A DNA stretch of 64,000 nucleotides from Amphiura filiformis (taxonomy: Eukaryota > Echinodermata > Ophiuroidea > Amphilepidida > Amphiuridae): positions 1 through 64,000 of the forward strand of contig NW_027305499.1 of NCBI RefSeq assembly GCF_039555335.1. Direction: 5' to 3'. This document shows positions 27,301 through 38,145 of the stretch, piece after piece. Each line of letters opens with the position of its first letter. The stretch's first letter is position 1. A program made the translations under genes and the position numbers. The notes under the pieces were generated by a model. That model searched no databases. It worked only from the letters and a program-made list of their open reading frames with translations, and was not told where the DNA came from.

Positions 27301-27661
27301 TTAAGGGATCAGATAGCAACGTTTGCACAGTATTTGTTGTGGGCCTGAGAGTACACCAGACATCAAATTTTAATTTTTTTAATTTGCGATATAATACAAA
27401 TTTTATTAAAAATTAATATTTTTTATTTTTCATATTTAACAGTCCTTGAAGTAAACTTTATAAATCTAATATATACTTAAAGTGTATGTAGCTGAGAGGA
27501 AACGCCATCATTCATTTTAAAATGTTGACATTTCGTATTGAAGATATACATTTTTTCGAAAAGACCTAAGAAATGTATACAGCGAATGCAATTTGATATC
27601 TCTAATGTGCTCTCATGTCCCACAAAAAATACTGTGTAAACATTGCTATCCATTTCCTTAA
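27301..27661. mobile_element. TTAA-flanked palindromic element, short copy
   Basis: TTAA at 27301-27304 and 27658-27661 with GGGATCAGATAGCAACGTTT inside; the right end is GTAAACATTGCTATCC. Same family as 29443-30069, with an internal deletion. It shares its right TTAA with the next element. Confidence 0.75.
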
Positions 27662-27871
27662 CCCCCTGAGCACTACATGCCAATCTAACATTGCCTCTGA
27701 TTGGTCAATTACATGATATTTTCACTTAAATCACTAATCAGAATGGGGCTTTGCAAATAATTCACCCCAATTTTTTTCGTGGTGAAATTATTCTAACAAT
27801 GTTGCTGATTGGGCCAATTGATAATGAAAACTTCTTTTTGGCCAATCGGCAGGTAGTTCTCATAGGGTTAA
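27658..27871. mobile_element. TTAA-flanked MITE, copy 2 (TTAACCCCCTGAGCACTAC)
   Basis: Starts at the same TTAA that ends the preceding element and ends at TTAA 27868-27871. About 85% similar by eye to 10164-10376, including CAAATAATTCACCCCAATTT and TTGATAATGAAAACTTCTTT. Confidence 0.85.
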
Positions 27872-28204
27872 AGAAGAGTTGCTTTAATTTTCATGTAAGA
27901 GAGAATTGTTAGATTGCAGAATCATGAGAATGTTTATATCTTTTGCTGCCAGATATTTATCTTCATGTGTGAAGAACATTACTATATTACCAATCTTAAT
28001 CATACTATATTAATCTGAAATTTACCTAAGGTGATATTGACCTGTTCAACATAATAATGGATTTATTTAAATGTAATAATTACATGTATATTGAAAACCA
28101 ACTCTATAATATATTCCAATTAGAGAATAAAAGTATCTGATGCTTGAGCATACCAGCAAATTCCAATTTATATATTGAATTACATAAGGGCAATATCATA
28201 TATA

Positions 28205-28396
28205 TTGGGCTAGTCTAGTTGAAATCCATATACCCCCTATGTAAGATGTGCCCTTAATCTCCCACACAGGGGGGTGTAGATCTCAAATGGAGTCACCCAT
28301 TCAGGTGGTCCCCATTTGAAATGCACACTCCCTGTGTGGAAGATTAAGGCCATGTCTTCAATAGCATGTGTGTGGATTTGAACTGGACTGGCCGAT
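28205..28396. mobile_element. GGGCTATTCC-family palindromic element, copy c
   Basis: TTGGGCTAGTCTAGTTGAAA and TGAACTGGACTGGCCGA ends; inside are TGCCCTTAATCTCCCACACA and its inverted partner. Short subfamily. Confidence 0.75.
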
Positions 28397-28724
28397 TATA
28401 TGTGATTGCTTCGTATGATACAGGCATTAGTCTAACCTTGTTGATTTTGACATGAATCCCAAAAATTATGAAATCTGCAGAGGCGTGAGTGCAATATACA
28501 AGTTCAGTTCAGTTTTGGAGGTTTATTTGTAGGGCTATTTATGAGTGATTGAGAAAAATTTCATTATAGATTATGACAATATTGTTTGGATTATGAGTGG
28601 AAAGTCTGTTGAACTTTTAAGTAGATAAAATTTGTATATATTATATACAACAAGGCTACAAAAATGTATAACACTGCCATATTTCACTCATCAATAGGCT
28701 GTAGAAGTCTGAATAAAATACATA

Positions 28725-29024
28725 AAATAAATGTAGATATTTATATAGCGCTTTATGCCGTAAACAGCCTCAAAGCGCTTTACATTTATTCCGCCGTCAT
28801 TAGAATATATCGGAACCACGTTTGCAGCATACAATTGGCACAGGGCTCATCAGTACAACGACTGTGACAACCCCTAACAGCTTCCCATTGTACCTGGGTG
28901 GGGTGAGGCAAGCGAGGCAAAGCGCCGCAACACGGTGGTGGGACGGGGACTCGAACCCATGCTACATCAAGCAAGCTCTCGGATTATGAGTCCAAGGCCG
29001 TAACCACTGAGCCACCGTGCCCTA
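28725..29024 (-). mobile_element. tRNA-derived SINE with AAAGCGCTATATAAATA tail
   Basis: Read on the - strand, the A box TGGCTCAGTGG (29004-29014) and B box GGTTCGAGTCC (28947-28957) are close to the RNA polymerase III consensus. The 3' end GTAAAGCGCTTTGAGGCTG and AAAGCGCTATATAAATATC is the widespread L2/CR1-like tail used by many animal SINEs. Near full length. Confidence 0.88.
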
Positions 29025-29282
29025 TGGTGTCTGAATAGTGTTTGAAGGTAAAAGTTGCTATATTATTCATATGATGTGTAAACCTTGATTTGTAGCAAAG
29101 ACATTTGAGTAAGGGGGGGGGGGTAGCAACCTAAATCAGAAGTGGCATCCTTTAAAAAGATAATGCTGTGTGTAACATGCATGTTTTAAATTCACAAGTA
29201 TATTTTTTAAATTATTGTACAAAAATCCACCAATCATGTTTGTTGCCCCTCATACAGACCAATAACATTGGTTCAATTAAAC

Positions 29283-30412
29283 ACATCTTAAAAAGTAATT
29301 ACCCCTTTATTACGAGGCAAAAACTCAAAATCTATGCATCCGATTTTAAAACTGAAATAGCAAAAAGAAACCTATTTAGTTATGCAAATTTTGATGCCTT
29401 ATTTGTCTGGATAGCTCAAAATTTGTAGCCATGACACCTTAAGGGATCTAAAATGGCGTTTATTAACGTTCGACAGTATTTTTTGGGACATGAGAGCACC
29501 TCAGACCTATCGAATTGCATTCTGAATCTGAAGCATGTCTTTCTGATATCAAATAATTTTCATTTTTGAAAATCACAATATAATACAAATTTTATGACAA
29601 ATTTTAAAAATTTGATATTTTTCAAATTTTTGATATATAACAGTACTCGAAGTAAATTATATAAATCTAATGACATATTCTTAAAGTGTATGTAGCAGGG
29701 AGGAAAAGCCGACAGTCAATTGAAAATTTTGACCTAATTTTTTTTGGTGTTTTGGGAAAAAAAATCCATATCTTCAATACGAAAGGTCAAAATTTTCAAT
29801 TGATCGTCGGCTTTTCATCCCACCTACATACACTTTAAGTATAAATCATCAGATTTATAAAGTTTACTTCAAGTACTGTTAAATATCAAAAATATCAATT
29901 TTAATGATTTGCCATAAAATGTGTATTAAATTGCTAATTTCAAAAATCAAAATTATTTGATATCAGAATGACATGCTTCGTATTCAGAATGCAATTCGAT
30001 AGGTCTGAGGTGCTCTCATGTCCCTCAAAAAATACTGTCTAAACGCAATAAACGCTCATTCTAGATCCCTTAATGAAATAGATGCAGAATCAAAAGTTGC
30101 ACTAAAAAGATACTCCAGTCAATGTACCATTACATTCTCTACATGACTGGTCAAGAATGACTCACAGTGACCAGTGACGAACAGGTACTCAAGCAACAAA
30201 AGCAACATTTTCAATGGGTTTAGATGCAACTTTTAAATCAGTATCTTTAATATTCAAAAGGGTCACCATGGCAACACATTTGGGCTATTAAGACAACTGA
30301 GGGATCCAAATTTGCAAAATAAAACTTTGCTTTGTGGTATTTCAGTTTTTAAATTGGATGCATAGATTTTGAGTTATTGCCTCGTAATAAAGGGGGGTAA
30401 TTACTTCTTGAG
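29283..30412. mobile_element. Older palindromic element split by a TTAA element
   Basis: TTAAAAAGTAATTACCCCTT-TATTACGAGGC at the left pairs with GCCTCGTAATAAAGGGGGGT-AATTACTT at the right. CAAAATCTATGCATCCGATT is likewise matched inverted. The TTAA element 29443-30069 sits between. Confidence 0.75.
29439..30073. mobile_element. TTAA-flanked palindromic element, full copy
   Basis: TTAA at 29439-29442 and 30070-30073; ends GGGATCTAAAATGGCGTTTA and AATAAACGCTCATTCTAGATCCC. The arms match inverted over nearly all 627 bp, including ACATGAGAGCACCTCAGACC. Non-coding. TTAA duplication with GGG inside is piggyBac-like. Confidence 0.85.
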
Positions 30413-30689
30413 ATATGTTTACTTCTATTGCCCATACTCCTGATCTATTTATAGCTAGTATGTGTATGTAAAACATACACAGGTGTAATTTATGTTATTA
30501 AAATTAACTGTACATTGCTATGGTATATAGGCCTATCATTTAACAGTAGTATTTTAATATAAAAAACAAAATATGCAATCTATTATAATAATTTATTCAG
30601 ATATGGTAATTACTTATTTAAGTAAGATTTATCACCAATGATACTGGAAAGGTTATGGATATAATAATAATATTTATTTCAATTGCCAT

Positions 30690-31043
30690 TTAAGGGGGTA
30701 CTACACCCATGCCCAATTGTGTGCCTATTTTTGCATTTTTCTCAAAAATTATAGCACATTGGGGACAAGTAAGATATGTATATTATAGGGGCAAGGACTA
30801 CAACTACTGCACTGGAAATTTTATTTCAGCAGACAACAGTTGTGGAGTTACAGTCAAAAATGAGGGAAAACCAATATTTGATCAATAAATCAATAACTAC
30901 TTGCTTTGAGTTGCTGAATTTTCAGTACAGTAGTTGTAGTCCTTGCCCTATAATTTAAATATCTTACTTGTCACCAATGTGCTATAATTTTGAGAAAAAT
31001 GCTAAAATAGGCACAATAATTGGGCAGGTGTAGTACCCCTTAA
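30690..31043. mobile_element. TTAA-flanked palindromic element (GGGGGTACTACACCC)
   Basis: TTAAGGGGGTACTACACCC at the left and GGTGTAGTACCCCTTAA at the right. The arms continue with GGCAAGGACTACAACTACTG and complement. A second copy lies at 47877-48602. Confidence 0.85.
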
Positions 31044-31780
31044 ACATGTAAAAAAACATTAAAAGCAATTTAACTGACAATCCAGGAAAGAATACACTAA
31101 ACAGTCCAAACACAATGTATATTGTATTATAATTGTATTCCATCAGAATCAGAAATGAAATAAAATAAATACCTAATTTGTCAAATTATTTGCATGATGT
31201 TATAGTGTTGATTTTATGGGATTGATATTTGTTTTGGTTACAACCAAGTATTTAGAAGGTTCTTTTTGTTGAAAATAATTTTCACTAATTATGAAATAAG
31301 TGTTGCTATGTCAAACCATACCAGTAGCCTATGCAAAGTGTGGAGGGCTGTGATACCTTTTGTTATCACTGTGACCATTATTGTAGATAGTAGACCTATA
31401 CATTTTTTTAATCCTTGTGACAAAATGGATAGTTTGTCATGCAATTTACCATCATCCATTGCATTTCTACATTTTGACCCCTGTATTATAGATTTACCCC
31501 CTTCTGGAGTTAGCCCACACTTTTGGGAGGGGCTTATTTTGCTCTAATTATCCCACAAAATCGATTTCAACTCTTAATCCTTCCTCAGCGCTCACGGTCA
31601 CAAAAACCCTAATTTTGTTTCTAAAAAAAGCTAGGTAGCAAGCAAGGTAAAAAATGACAGCAACGACATCTGGCAGAAAATGACATTATGAATAATTATG
31701 TTAATTAGGCAGCAATTAAGTAAATTGACTATTGTACAATGTTCATCGTGTGCCTAGTTCATTGATTATATTTATATTTC
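31044..31780. other. Intergenic stretch, nothing recognised
   Basis: No supported exon or repeat. A 93-codon open frame at 31266-31547 has no splice sites or recognisable family. Confidence 0.45.
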
Positions 31781-31862
31781 AATGGATATTTTGTATTGTA
31801 AAGCGCCTAGTGGTCTTTGATGTAATGCGCTATATAAGAATAAATTATTATTATTATTATTA
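31781..31862 (+). mobile_element. SINE/LINE 3' end with (ATT)n tail
   Basis: GTAAAGCGCCTAGTGGTCTT, then TGCGCTATATAAGAATAAAT and (TTA)n. Same tail type as the 28.7-kb SINE, opposite orientation; only the 3' part is present. Confidence 0.75.
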
Positions 31863-32219
31863 AAAACAATTATTTGCACTATTTATATGCAATACACATT
31901 ATCCCAATTTAAAATATCACCCCTTGAAAACAATACAATACATAAGAAATACATTAGGTGTGTAAGTAGGCCTACATGTAGTATAGGACAAAACTCAATT
32001 TGCGTCACCTTGTTACCTTTGGTTAGCGGCAACTTCAGAACCAAAACATGTCCGATTTGATTGAAATAAAAGCCACAATTCTATACCTTTTTAATTTAGA
32101 AAAACAGAGACAAATTCTGCTTTATTTCACATAAATTGAGTTTAAAGGTATAGGGTATTTGGGGTATACACACGGTAACAATAAAAAGTATAGGCCCTAC
32201 AATTACAATATCGCTTCTC

Positions 32220-33230
32220 GGGAAAAAATAAAAGAGATCATGGCAATAATGTTAGGCTATATGCAGTGGAATCAGTAAAAACTTTACTTGGTTTCTTTAC
32301 TACTTCGGGCTCAAACGCTGTGCTCAATAAACTAAATCGTCCAGAAAACGAGTTGAGCCACTTGAGGCTTGCATTGCGTTATTTCTTTCATGATTAGCAA
32401 TTCTTTTCAGAAAAAAATAAAAGGGGTCATGGCGTAAATGTGATATACAGTAGAATCAGTAATATCTTGGCTAACAGAAAAACTTTGATCTTCAGAAGAT
32501 AAGTAACATGATTCTATAAAATATCAATTTATCTTGTCATCAGCAGACAAAAATGACAATCAAGATGCGTTTAAATTTGAGCTATCTGCAGTTGATAGCA
32601 AAAACACACGAATTCAACATGACCAAATAAATAAAACAGATGGAGAAATGTAATGGTTTTATTTTAAAGTTTGTTTCAGCGTCATACTGTATCTTAAGAT
32701 ATTTTAATTTTAATATTCCCCATGTAAATCAATGCAGGAGCTTTATAGACACCGGGTACCAGAATCGAGTAAAATACGGAATGTCTTGCGACATTTATTT
32801 TTTTGAATAAAGCTATGCTAAGTTTGTGTTTTTACTGTCTACTGAAGGCCTGCAGGGTGTTGTGGCATTGTTTTGAAAAAAGAGCACAGTCAAAAATAAA
32901 CATTTTCAAAGCAAGAAGTAATCATATTTGAAGCAAGTCTTCACTGCTTTATAGTTTAATTTGATAATTCGATTCTAAAATATCAATCTATCTCGCTCAG
33001 GAGACAAAAATGACAACATAGGCCTGCATTTTATTTGAGCTATATTCAGTATATGAAAAAAAGAAGAAAAAAGTCAAATGAATTGAAAATCCAACCAAAA
33101 CAAAGTGGCACAACACTTGCAATTTTAATTTGATCTTCAGAAAATGGTCATGATTCTATAAAATATAAAGATATAGAAAAATGTAAAGGCTTTATTTTAA
33201 AGAAAGATAAAATGAAGGGGTCGGAGGACG
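32220..33230 (+). repeat. Degenerate local duplications
   Basis: ATGATTCTATAAAATAT occurs near 32509 and 33149, GACAAAAATGACAA near 32546 and 33003, TTTGAGCTATxTxCAGT near 32575 and 33037, and GGxTTTATTTTAAAG near 32652 and 33189. A ~0.5-kb block seems to be duplicated and diverged. Confidence 0.55.
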
Positions 33231-33920
33231 AGCATATTTCGTTCATATTTTACTGAGACTGTTTTGCGTACGAAGCGCGCAAAAAGTTCAATTTTAGACT
33301 ATTTTTGGGCCAAAATGAAGGTGTAGGCCTATTCTGCTACTTGATGGGTCTGTAGCAGTGCGTGAGAAGCGCGCAAAATTATGCAGTATTATTATACTCG
33401 ATTTGGGCCCATAACAATGTTTTTCGTGCTAAAAAGTATTATGCATTTTCTTCTGTTATGATCATGGGGAGGGGTGGGCGTCCCTTACCAAAATGTATTG
33501 GGGGAGGCGTGTTCCCCTTCGTCCATCGCTTATGGGCCTAGTAAATATTATAAGACCCACTTGTTCGCAGCTCCACTAAAGACCTCTTTTATACTTGTTC
33601 CACCTCTAAATGACCCCTTCCCGATACGCCGTCAGACCCACCACCTCAAAATTACGGCAGAACATCAGTATTCAGTAGTAGGCTTACCACTACTTCCCAG
33701 CTGAAGTAGGAAGTAGAGGTAAGCAAACGCCTTTTAGCTTTGGAAGTATGGGAAGAGAAAATCATCATGGACACAGTTTGCGGGAAGAAGAAGAAGAAAA
33801 ACAAAACCCAGACAAAATAACAACAGGAACCAAAGAAGAATAAAATAGGCCTATCTCTTACTAGTACTAAATACTAGTTAAAAAAATAAATTAAAATAAA
33901 ATAAAATTTTTGAAGCAATT
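33230..33920. other. Region downstream of the coiled-coil gene
   Basis: Contains a hairpin AGGCTTACCACTACTTCC / GGAAGTAGAGGTAAGC near 33680-33724. No AATAAA on the - strand close to the stop codon. Confidence 0.4.
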
Positions 33921-34187
33921 TCACTTAATAATATTATTAGTAGTATCATTCAGAAGATTTTCTAATTCCTTTGATGTCCCCTTGTACACGTGAACCTTCG
34001 TTGACTTTGTCTTTTCCCGGTGTTTGCTGCTGATGGTGTTAGAGTCTTGCAGGTCCGTGCTTAGTTTCTCCTGTTGAACAGATACGCTGCTGCATGATTT
34101 AGGTGTCCGTAAATGTCTAGCAAGAGACAACATTTTTCTAACTGGAGTCTTCTTCAAAGTTTTTAGCGTCAGTTTTTCTGGTGATGA
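33921..34187 (-). CDS. Coiled-coil gene exon 2 (basic C-terminus)
   Basis: Acceptor TTTCATTTCAG|TCATCACC. It encodes SPEKLTLKTLKKTPVRKML, the HLRTPKSC site and an Asn-rich end NNIIK before the stop. Confidence 0.65.
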   Translation of the reverse strand, partial: SSPEKLTLKTLKKTPVRKMLSLARHLRTPKSCSSVSVQQEKLSTDLQDSNTISSKHREKTKSTKVHVYKGTSKELENLLNDTTNNIIK

Positions 34188-36040
34188 CTGAAATGAAACA
34201 AATTTAAATCGGCAAAATTGTAAGGTCAAACCATTGAGTATTATGTGGTCAAACCTGGGGTCAAACAGACCCGATATTATGTTATTAAAATTCCACGACG
34301 AGGGCCACCCGTCAGTCAGAACCTGATGGAAGAACAGAGCCCTTAAAACATCCACTGAATGGGTAACCTATAGGCAGTGATAGGCAAGCAGTGGCAAAAG
34401 AAGGAATGAAATAAAAACAAACAAAAAACGTCTAGAACTGTAAAATATAACTCTTGCCATCCCATTCGCCAGTGAGTTAGGGTTTTTCTTTGACAGCTAA
34501 AGTCCCGGGGGGGGGGGCACTTCAATTTGAAATGGATATAGGTGTAGGGCCCGGGGTGTAGGGCTGGCGCTTTCGCACTAAGGGGCATTCGGTGAGAGCA
34601 ACATGTAAAAAATATGGGGTCATTGGGTGAGAGCATGATTTTTGGCATTCGGTGAGAGCAAAATGTAAAACATATGGGGTCATTGGGTGAGAACATGACC
34701 TTTTTTTAAATGGAATCTTTGGGTGAGAACCAAAACAGCGCCACAAAAACCTCGAAAATCGAATTTCTAGTTCTAAATGGCTTCAAATTTCGTTATTTTT
34801 TCAAAATAAGTAACAAAATCAGTGATAAATGAAAGTTGCTGTTCAAATTGAACTTGTAAGGGTCTTTGGGTGACAGATCAAATGGAAAAATATGGGGTCT
34901 TCGGGTGACAGAGCGCGGAGCGAGCATGTGTTCGTAAAAAATATAGGGTCTTTGGGTGACAGCGATGCTGAAAAAGGGGTCTTAACAGCCCTACATACGC
35001 GTCACCTCCAAAGTTGAGTGCCCCCCGGGGCTAAAGTGTGTATAACTTGTAAACATCGAATACATGCCTAGTTGGACTTGCAATCGTTAGATCACGTACC
35101 AAGAATCACGAACTTATTTTATGGTTAATTTGCAAACTTGATGATATACAGGCTGTATCAATATGATTGGTACCCATCGGTTTCCAGTGAAATGGACATG
35201 ACTTCCACATGATACAACATAAAGATCCAAACAAATTGTTGATTAATGTCATAATCATAAACAATCATATAACTATCAATTGTGTTCATTTCAAGAAGAC
35301 CACATGTTTCATTTGGAAGAAGCAAGCTTTTCAAAACCGTCAAAACTGATAGGCCTATATAGTACCAATCATTTTGATACAGCCTGCATTACTTTTGCTT
35401 TTTTCCCGTCGAACTAAAATCAACTTACTAAGTGTGGTTTTCTTTCAACGACCACGTCATGAACAGCTGCAGACTCATCTACACTTGTTTGAAGATGCGT
35501 AGGCCTGAGACATGTGTGTGGTTCTTCGTCTAGAATGCCACTCCCGCTATCATGGCTCTGGTTGTCCCGCATCTGGGCAGCTGCACTTGAGGAGTCGTCT
35601 TCCAGTTCTTCTGGTCTTAAATTGCCATCGGCACCTGCCTCTTTCCAATCCGTAGAACTAGATTCCGAGTAAACCACATTCACTGTTTCTTCATCGCTAA
35701 TCACGGCCAGGTGACTTTCTTCCGATGACGGACCCGTTTGCAATTTGACGTCAAGCAGAAAATTCTCATCTTTCAATCTGCGTATTTCAGTCTCTTTTAA
35801 AATATTGTCAGAAAATATGATTTCATAATCATGTTGAAGTCGTTCAAATTCTGCAATGCGTTTTACAAGTGTTGAATATTTAGATTTGACGTTTCTTAAT
35901 TCAAGAGCTAAATTTTGGTTCCATTTTCGAACGTGTTCTAAGTGCATGTTGAAAAATGCAACGTCCCTATGCGAATTATTTACACATGATGTAGAATCGG
36001 ATTCATTAATTAATTCAACAAATTGAAAATTATTGAACAT
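33921..36040 (-). CDS. Two-exon coiled-coil protein of unknown function, 292 aa
   Basis: Exon 1 (36040-35429) starts at ATG with no in-frame ATG just upstream and ends at CTTA|GTAAGT. Exon 2 (34187-33921) begins after TTGTTTCATTTCAG and ends in a stop; the join is phase 0. Residues about 30-100 look like a coiled coil (RKWNQNLALELRNVKSKYST, LVKRIAEFERLQHDYEI). Residues 100-200 are acidic and Ser-rich (EELEDDSSSAAAQ). The C-terminal ~88 residues are basic with Lys-Thr-Pro/Arg-Thr-Pro sites (LKKTPVRKM, HLRTPKS), typical targets of proline-directed kinases. The layout recalls kinetochore or spindle proteins such as shugoshin, but the usual C-terminal shugoshin motif is not seen, so I do not name it. 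The single intron holds two MITEs. Confidence 0.65.
34501..35032. mobile_element. MITE with CCCGGGGGGCACT ends and GGGTCWTTGGGTGA repeats
   Basis: AGTCCCGGGGGGGGGGGCAC and GAGTGCCCCCCGGGGCT are inverted ends. Inside, ATTCGGTGAGAGCA and TGGGGTCATTGGGTGAGA-type units repeat. Similar G-rich elements are common in marine invertebrate genomes, from general memory. Lies in the intron of the coiled-coil gene. Confidence 0.8.
35148..35387. mobile_element. MITE with CAGGCTGTATCAA ends
   Basis: CAGGCTGTATCAATATGATT-GGTAC at the left and GTACCAATCATTTTGATACA-GCCTG at the right are near-perfect inverted ends. In the intron of the coiled-coil gene. Confidence 0.82.
35429..36040 (-). CDS. Coiled-coil gene exon 1
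   Basis: 204 codons from ATG at 36040, beginning MFNNFQFVELINESDS, with the predicted coiled coil and acidic middle; donor GTAAGT at 35428-35423. Confidence 0.68.
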
Positions 36041-36260
36041 GATTTATATTAAAATTACGATGAAACTAAGCTAACAGTAACAGTGATTGATGTTGATAAT
36101 AATTATTCTGGAGTAATGTTTTGCACGTGTGCGACTGCGTCTTTGAATGTCGCGCGTTAAATTTGTGGGCGCTCTTTGCGTGCAGTGCACGCTCGTACGT
36201 TACGCATGTAATCTTCGCGCCTACCTTAAGGGCGTGGACCACTAATTCACATACCAAGAA
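36041..36260 (-). promoter_or_regulatory. CpG-rich upstream region of the coiled-coil gene
   Basis: CpG-dense within AT-rich surroundings. It holds a palindromic E-box CACGTG (36124-36129) and an E2F-like TTCGCGCC (about 36213-36220). E2F-type sites would suit a cell-cycle gene. No TATA box is evident. Sites are by eye. Confidence 0.4.
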
Positions 36261-36394
36261 ATATACATGATTATGAGTTTTGTTTATTTATTGTGAAGTT
36301 TGTTGTGGTGTTTACGTTGGTCCGTAAGGGGTAGGCCTATTTGGGTCCATGAAAAGCCAATGGTCCAGTGGGTCCAGACCTAGATGCAAAATAT

Positions 36395-37217
36395 ACACGC
36401 CCAACGTTTGACAAACGTTTGTGCAAACGTTTGTCAAACGTTTATAGTCAAACGGTTATAGTCAAACGGTTTATAAACGGATAAGGAGCCACACACTAAT
36501 TTCACGTTTTTTAAATGTTTATGGATGATTAAAAAAAAATGGCCAATAATGTGATTTTTGGTGAAAATGTGATTTTGTTTTGTTAAAAATTTGGTTTTTG
36601 GTCATTTTTGATCAAAAATGTAATATTTGGTCAAAAAATGTGATTTTAAGTCAAACTCAAAATGTGATTTTTAGTCAAAAATGTGGCTTTTGGTCAAAAA
36701 TATGATTTTTGGTCAACATTTTTGAATGTTGAAAAAGAGTTACTATCAAACAATTTCTACAAATTATTAACAAAACGTATTTATCAATATAATTCATGTT
36801 TGCCGAATATTAATTTCATTCATTTAATATGCATTGCTAATAAAACGATTGTCAAACAATTGCCGATCACAATGTTTGTCAAACATTGATAGTCAAACGG
36901 TTTATAAACGGATAAGGAGCCAAACGTTTAAACATTTTTGTAAACGTCAATCAAAGGTTCTCATTTCTGATCCAATAAATTGCACTAACTGTAAGCCTAA
37001 TAGGTGATTGGATGACCAGTTCTCAGTAGCAGTCTTCATCCAGGATTGATAAAGATAAGAGTGGTTATCGAAACGTACACAGTAAGTGCAATTAATAATT
37101 GGATTAGAAATAAGAACCTTTTGATTGACTTTATTCTACCGATCCTGATGAATTTGTTCACCCATTTTTGTAAACGTTGGTGATCGCTAAATGTTTGTCA
37201 AACGTTTGGCGAAAGCG
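36395..37217. repeat. AAACGTTTG-rich repeat element
   Basis: CAAACGTTTG palindromes cluster at both ends (36400-36445 and 37195-37210). GTCAAACGGTTTATAAACGG-ATAAGGAGCC occurs twice (about 36462 and 36891). Confidence 0.6.
36539..36718 (+). repeat. Degenerate ~20-bp tandem repeat (ATGTGATTTTTGGTCAAAA)
   Basis: About nine imperfect units of ATGTGATTTTTGGTCAAAA, lying inside the AAACGTTTG element. Confidence 0.75.
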
Positions 37218-37224
37218 GCTATGT

Positions 37225-37385
37225 AGCGGCCGTAAGTAAGTATAAGACCATTCAATAGAGGGATCAATAGGTCATCTTTGTAAACATTTGGCAGCAGATT
37301 GCGAACAGATTTGAATTTTTTTTCATTGAAATGAAAAGAAATGTTCATTTTTTGTAATCACCTGAAACATGATGAGGTAATCCTT
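37225..37385 (+). repeat. Dispersed repeat, copy 1 (left of the 8-kb retroelement)
   Basis: ATTGAAATGAAAAGAAATGT and GTAATCACCTGAAACATGAT recur in the same order at 46759-46908. The direct copies bracket the retroelement at a distance of 9.5 kb. Confidence 0.65.
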
Positions 37386-38100
37386 AATTTTCCATTATTG
37401 ACTACATCCTCTAAGAAAAACTGTGTCAGACATTTTGAGAATTTCAGTTTTTATTATTTCCATCACAATTTCCAGATAATTTACTTTTTCATTAAAATAA
37501 TGAAGGTTTTAGCTAAATGAAAAGGTGATGCGGGCGGGTGATGGGAACTTGGAATCAACTTTCATTGGCCTAAAGTTTTTGTACCACGCACAACTACAGT
37601 AGCAATTAAAAAAATCATCACCTAGAAATGATAAATTATGGCCAAATTGATGGTCGATTTCGAAAATCATGGTCACCATAATGACCGCATTCGATAACGA
37701 TGTTTTCTTTATTTTGAGATATCAGTGACGTCAAAAATTACCAAGATACGAAACTAAAACCGACAGAATGCACAGATTCAAAAGTGGAATCCCTATTGGT
37801 TATGAGAAAAAAAACCATGTTAGGCCTATGAGTGCCTCGGAAAATGGGACTTGCTATACGGTAAACGTTGACCATTTTGACGGAAAGTAAAAACTCATGA
37901 TAGGCAAGAGGGCTACAAATTTGAATTTGTATGTTCCATTTGAATTTGTATGTTCCATTGGTTTGAGTTTCAAACCTGGAATATTTCTGCATCATTTATA
38001 CTGATATGTTCAAGTTAAAGAAACTATTTTTTTGAGCTTGGTCTCATCAGGACCCAAGTGTGTCTCCGCACGAACCGACCGTTAAACGGACGGACCAACA
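37386..38100. other. Non-coding stretch or 5' leader of the retroelement
   Basis: No exon recognised. The 5' end of the retroelement is not visible and may lie within this stretch. Confidence 0.4.
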
Positions 38101-38145
38101 GTTTACAATTACGGTCACCTTGATTTTCAAAATCGATATTGACTT

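Noticed and set aside
28498..28640. Possible TATA/promoter near TATATATTATATAC
   Set aside because: AT-rich sequence common in the window and no gene follows.
31266..31547. 93-codon + strand frame
   Set aside because: No splice sites, promoter or recognisable sequence; length is expected by chance in this much DNA.
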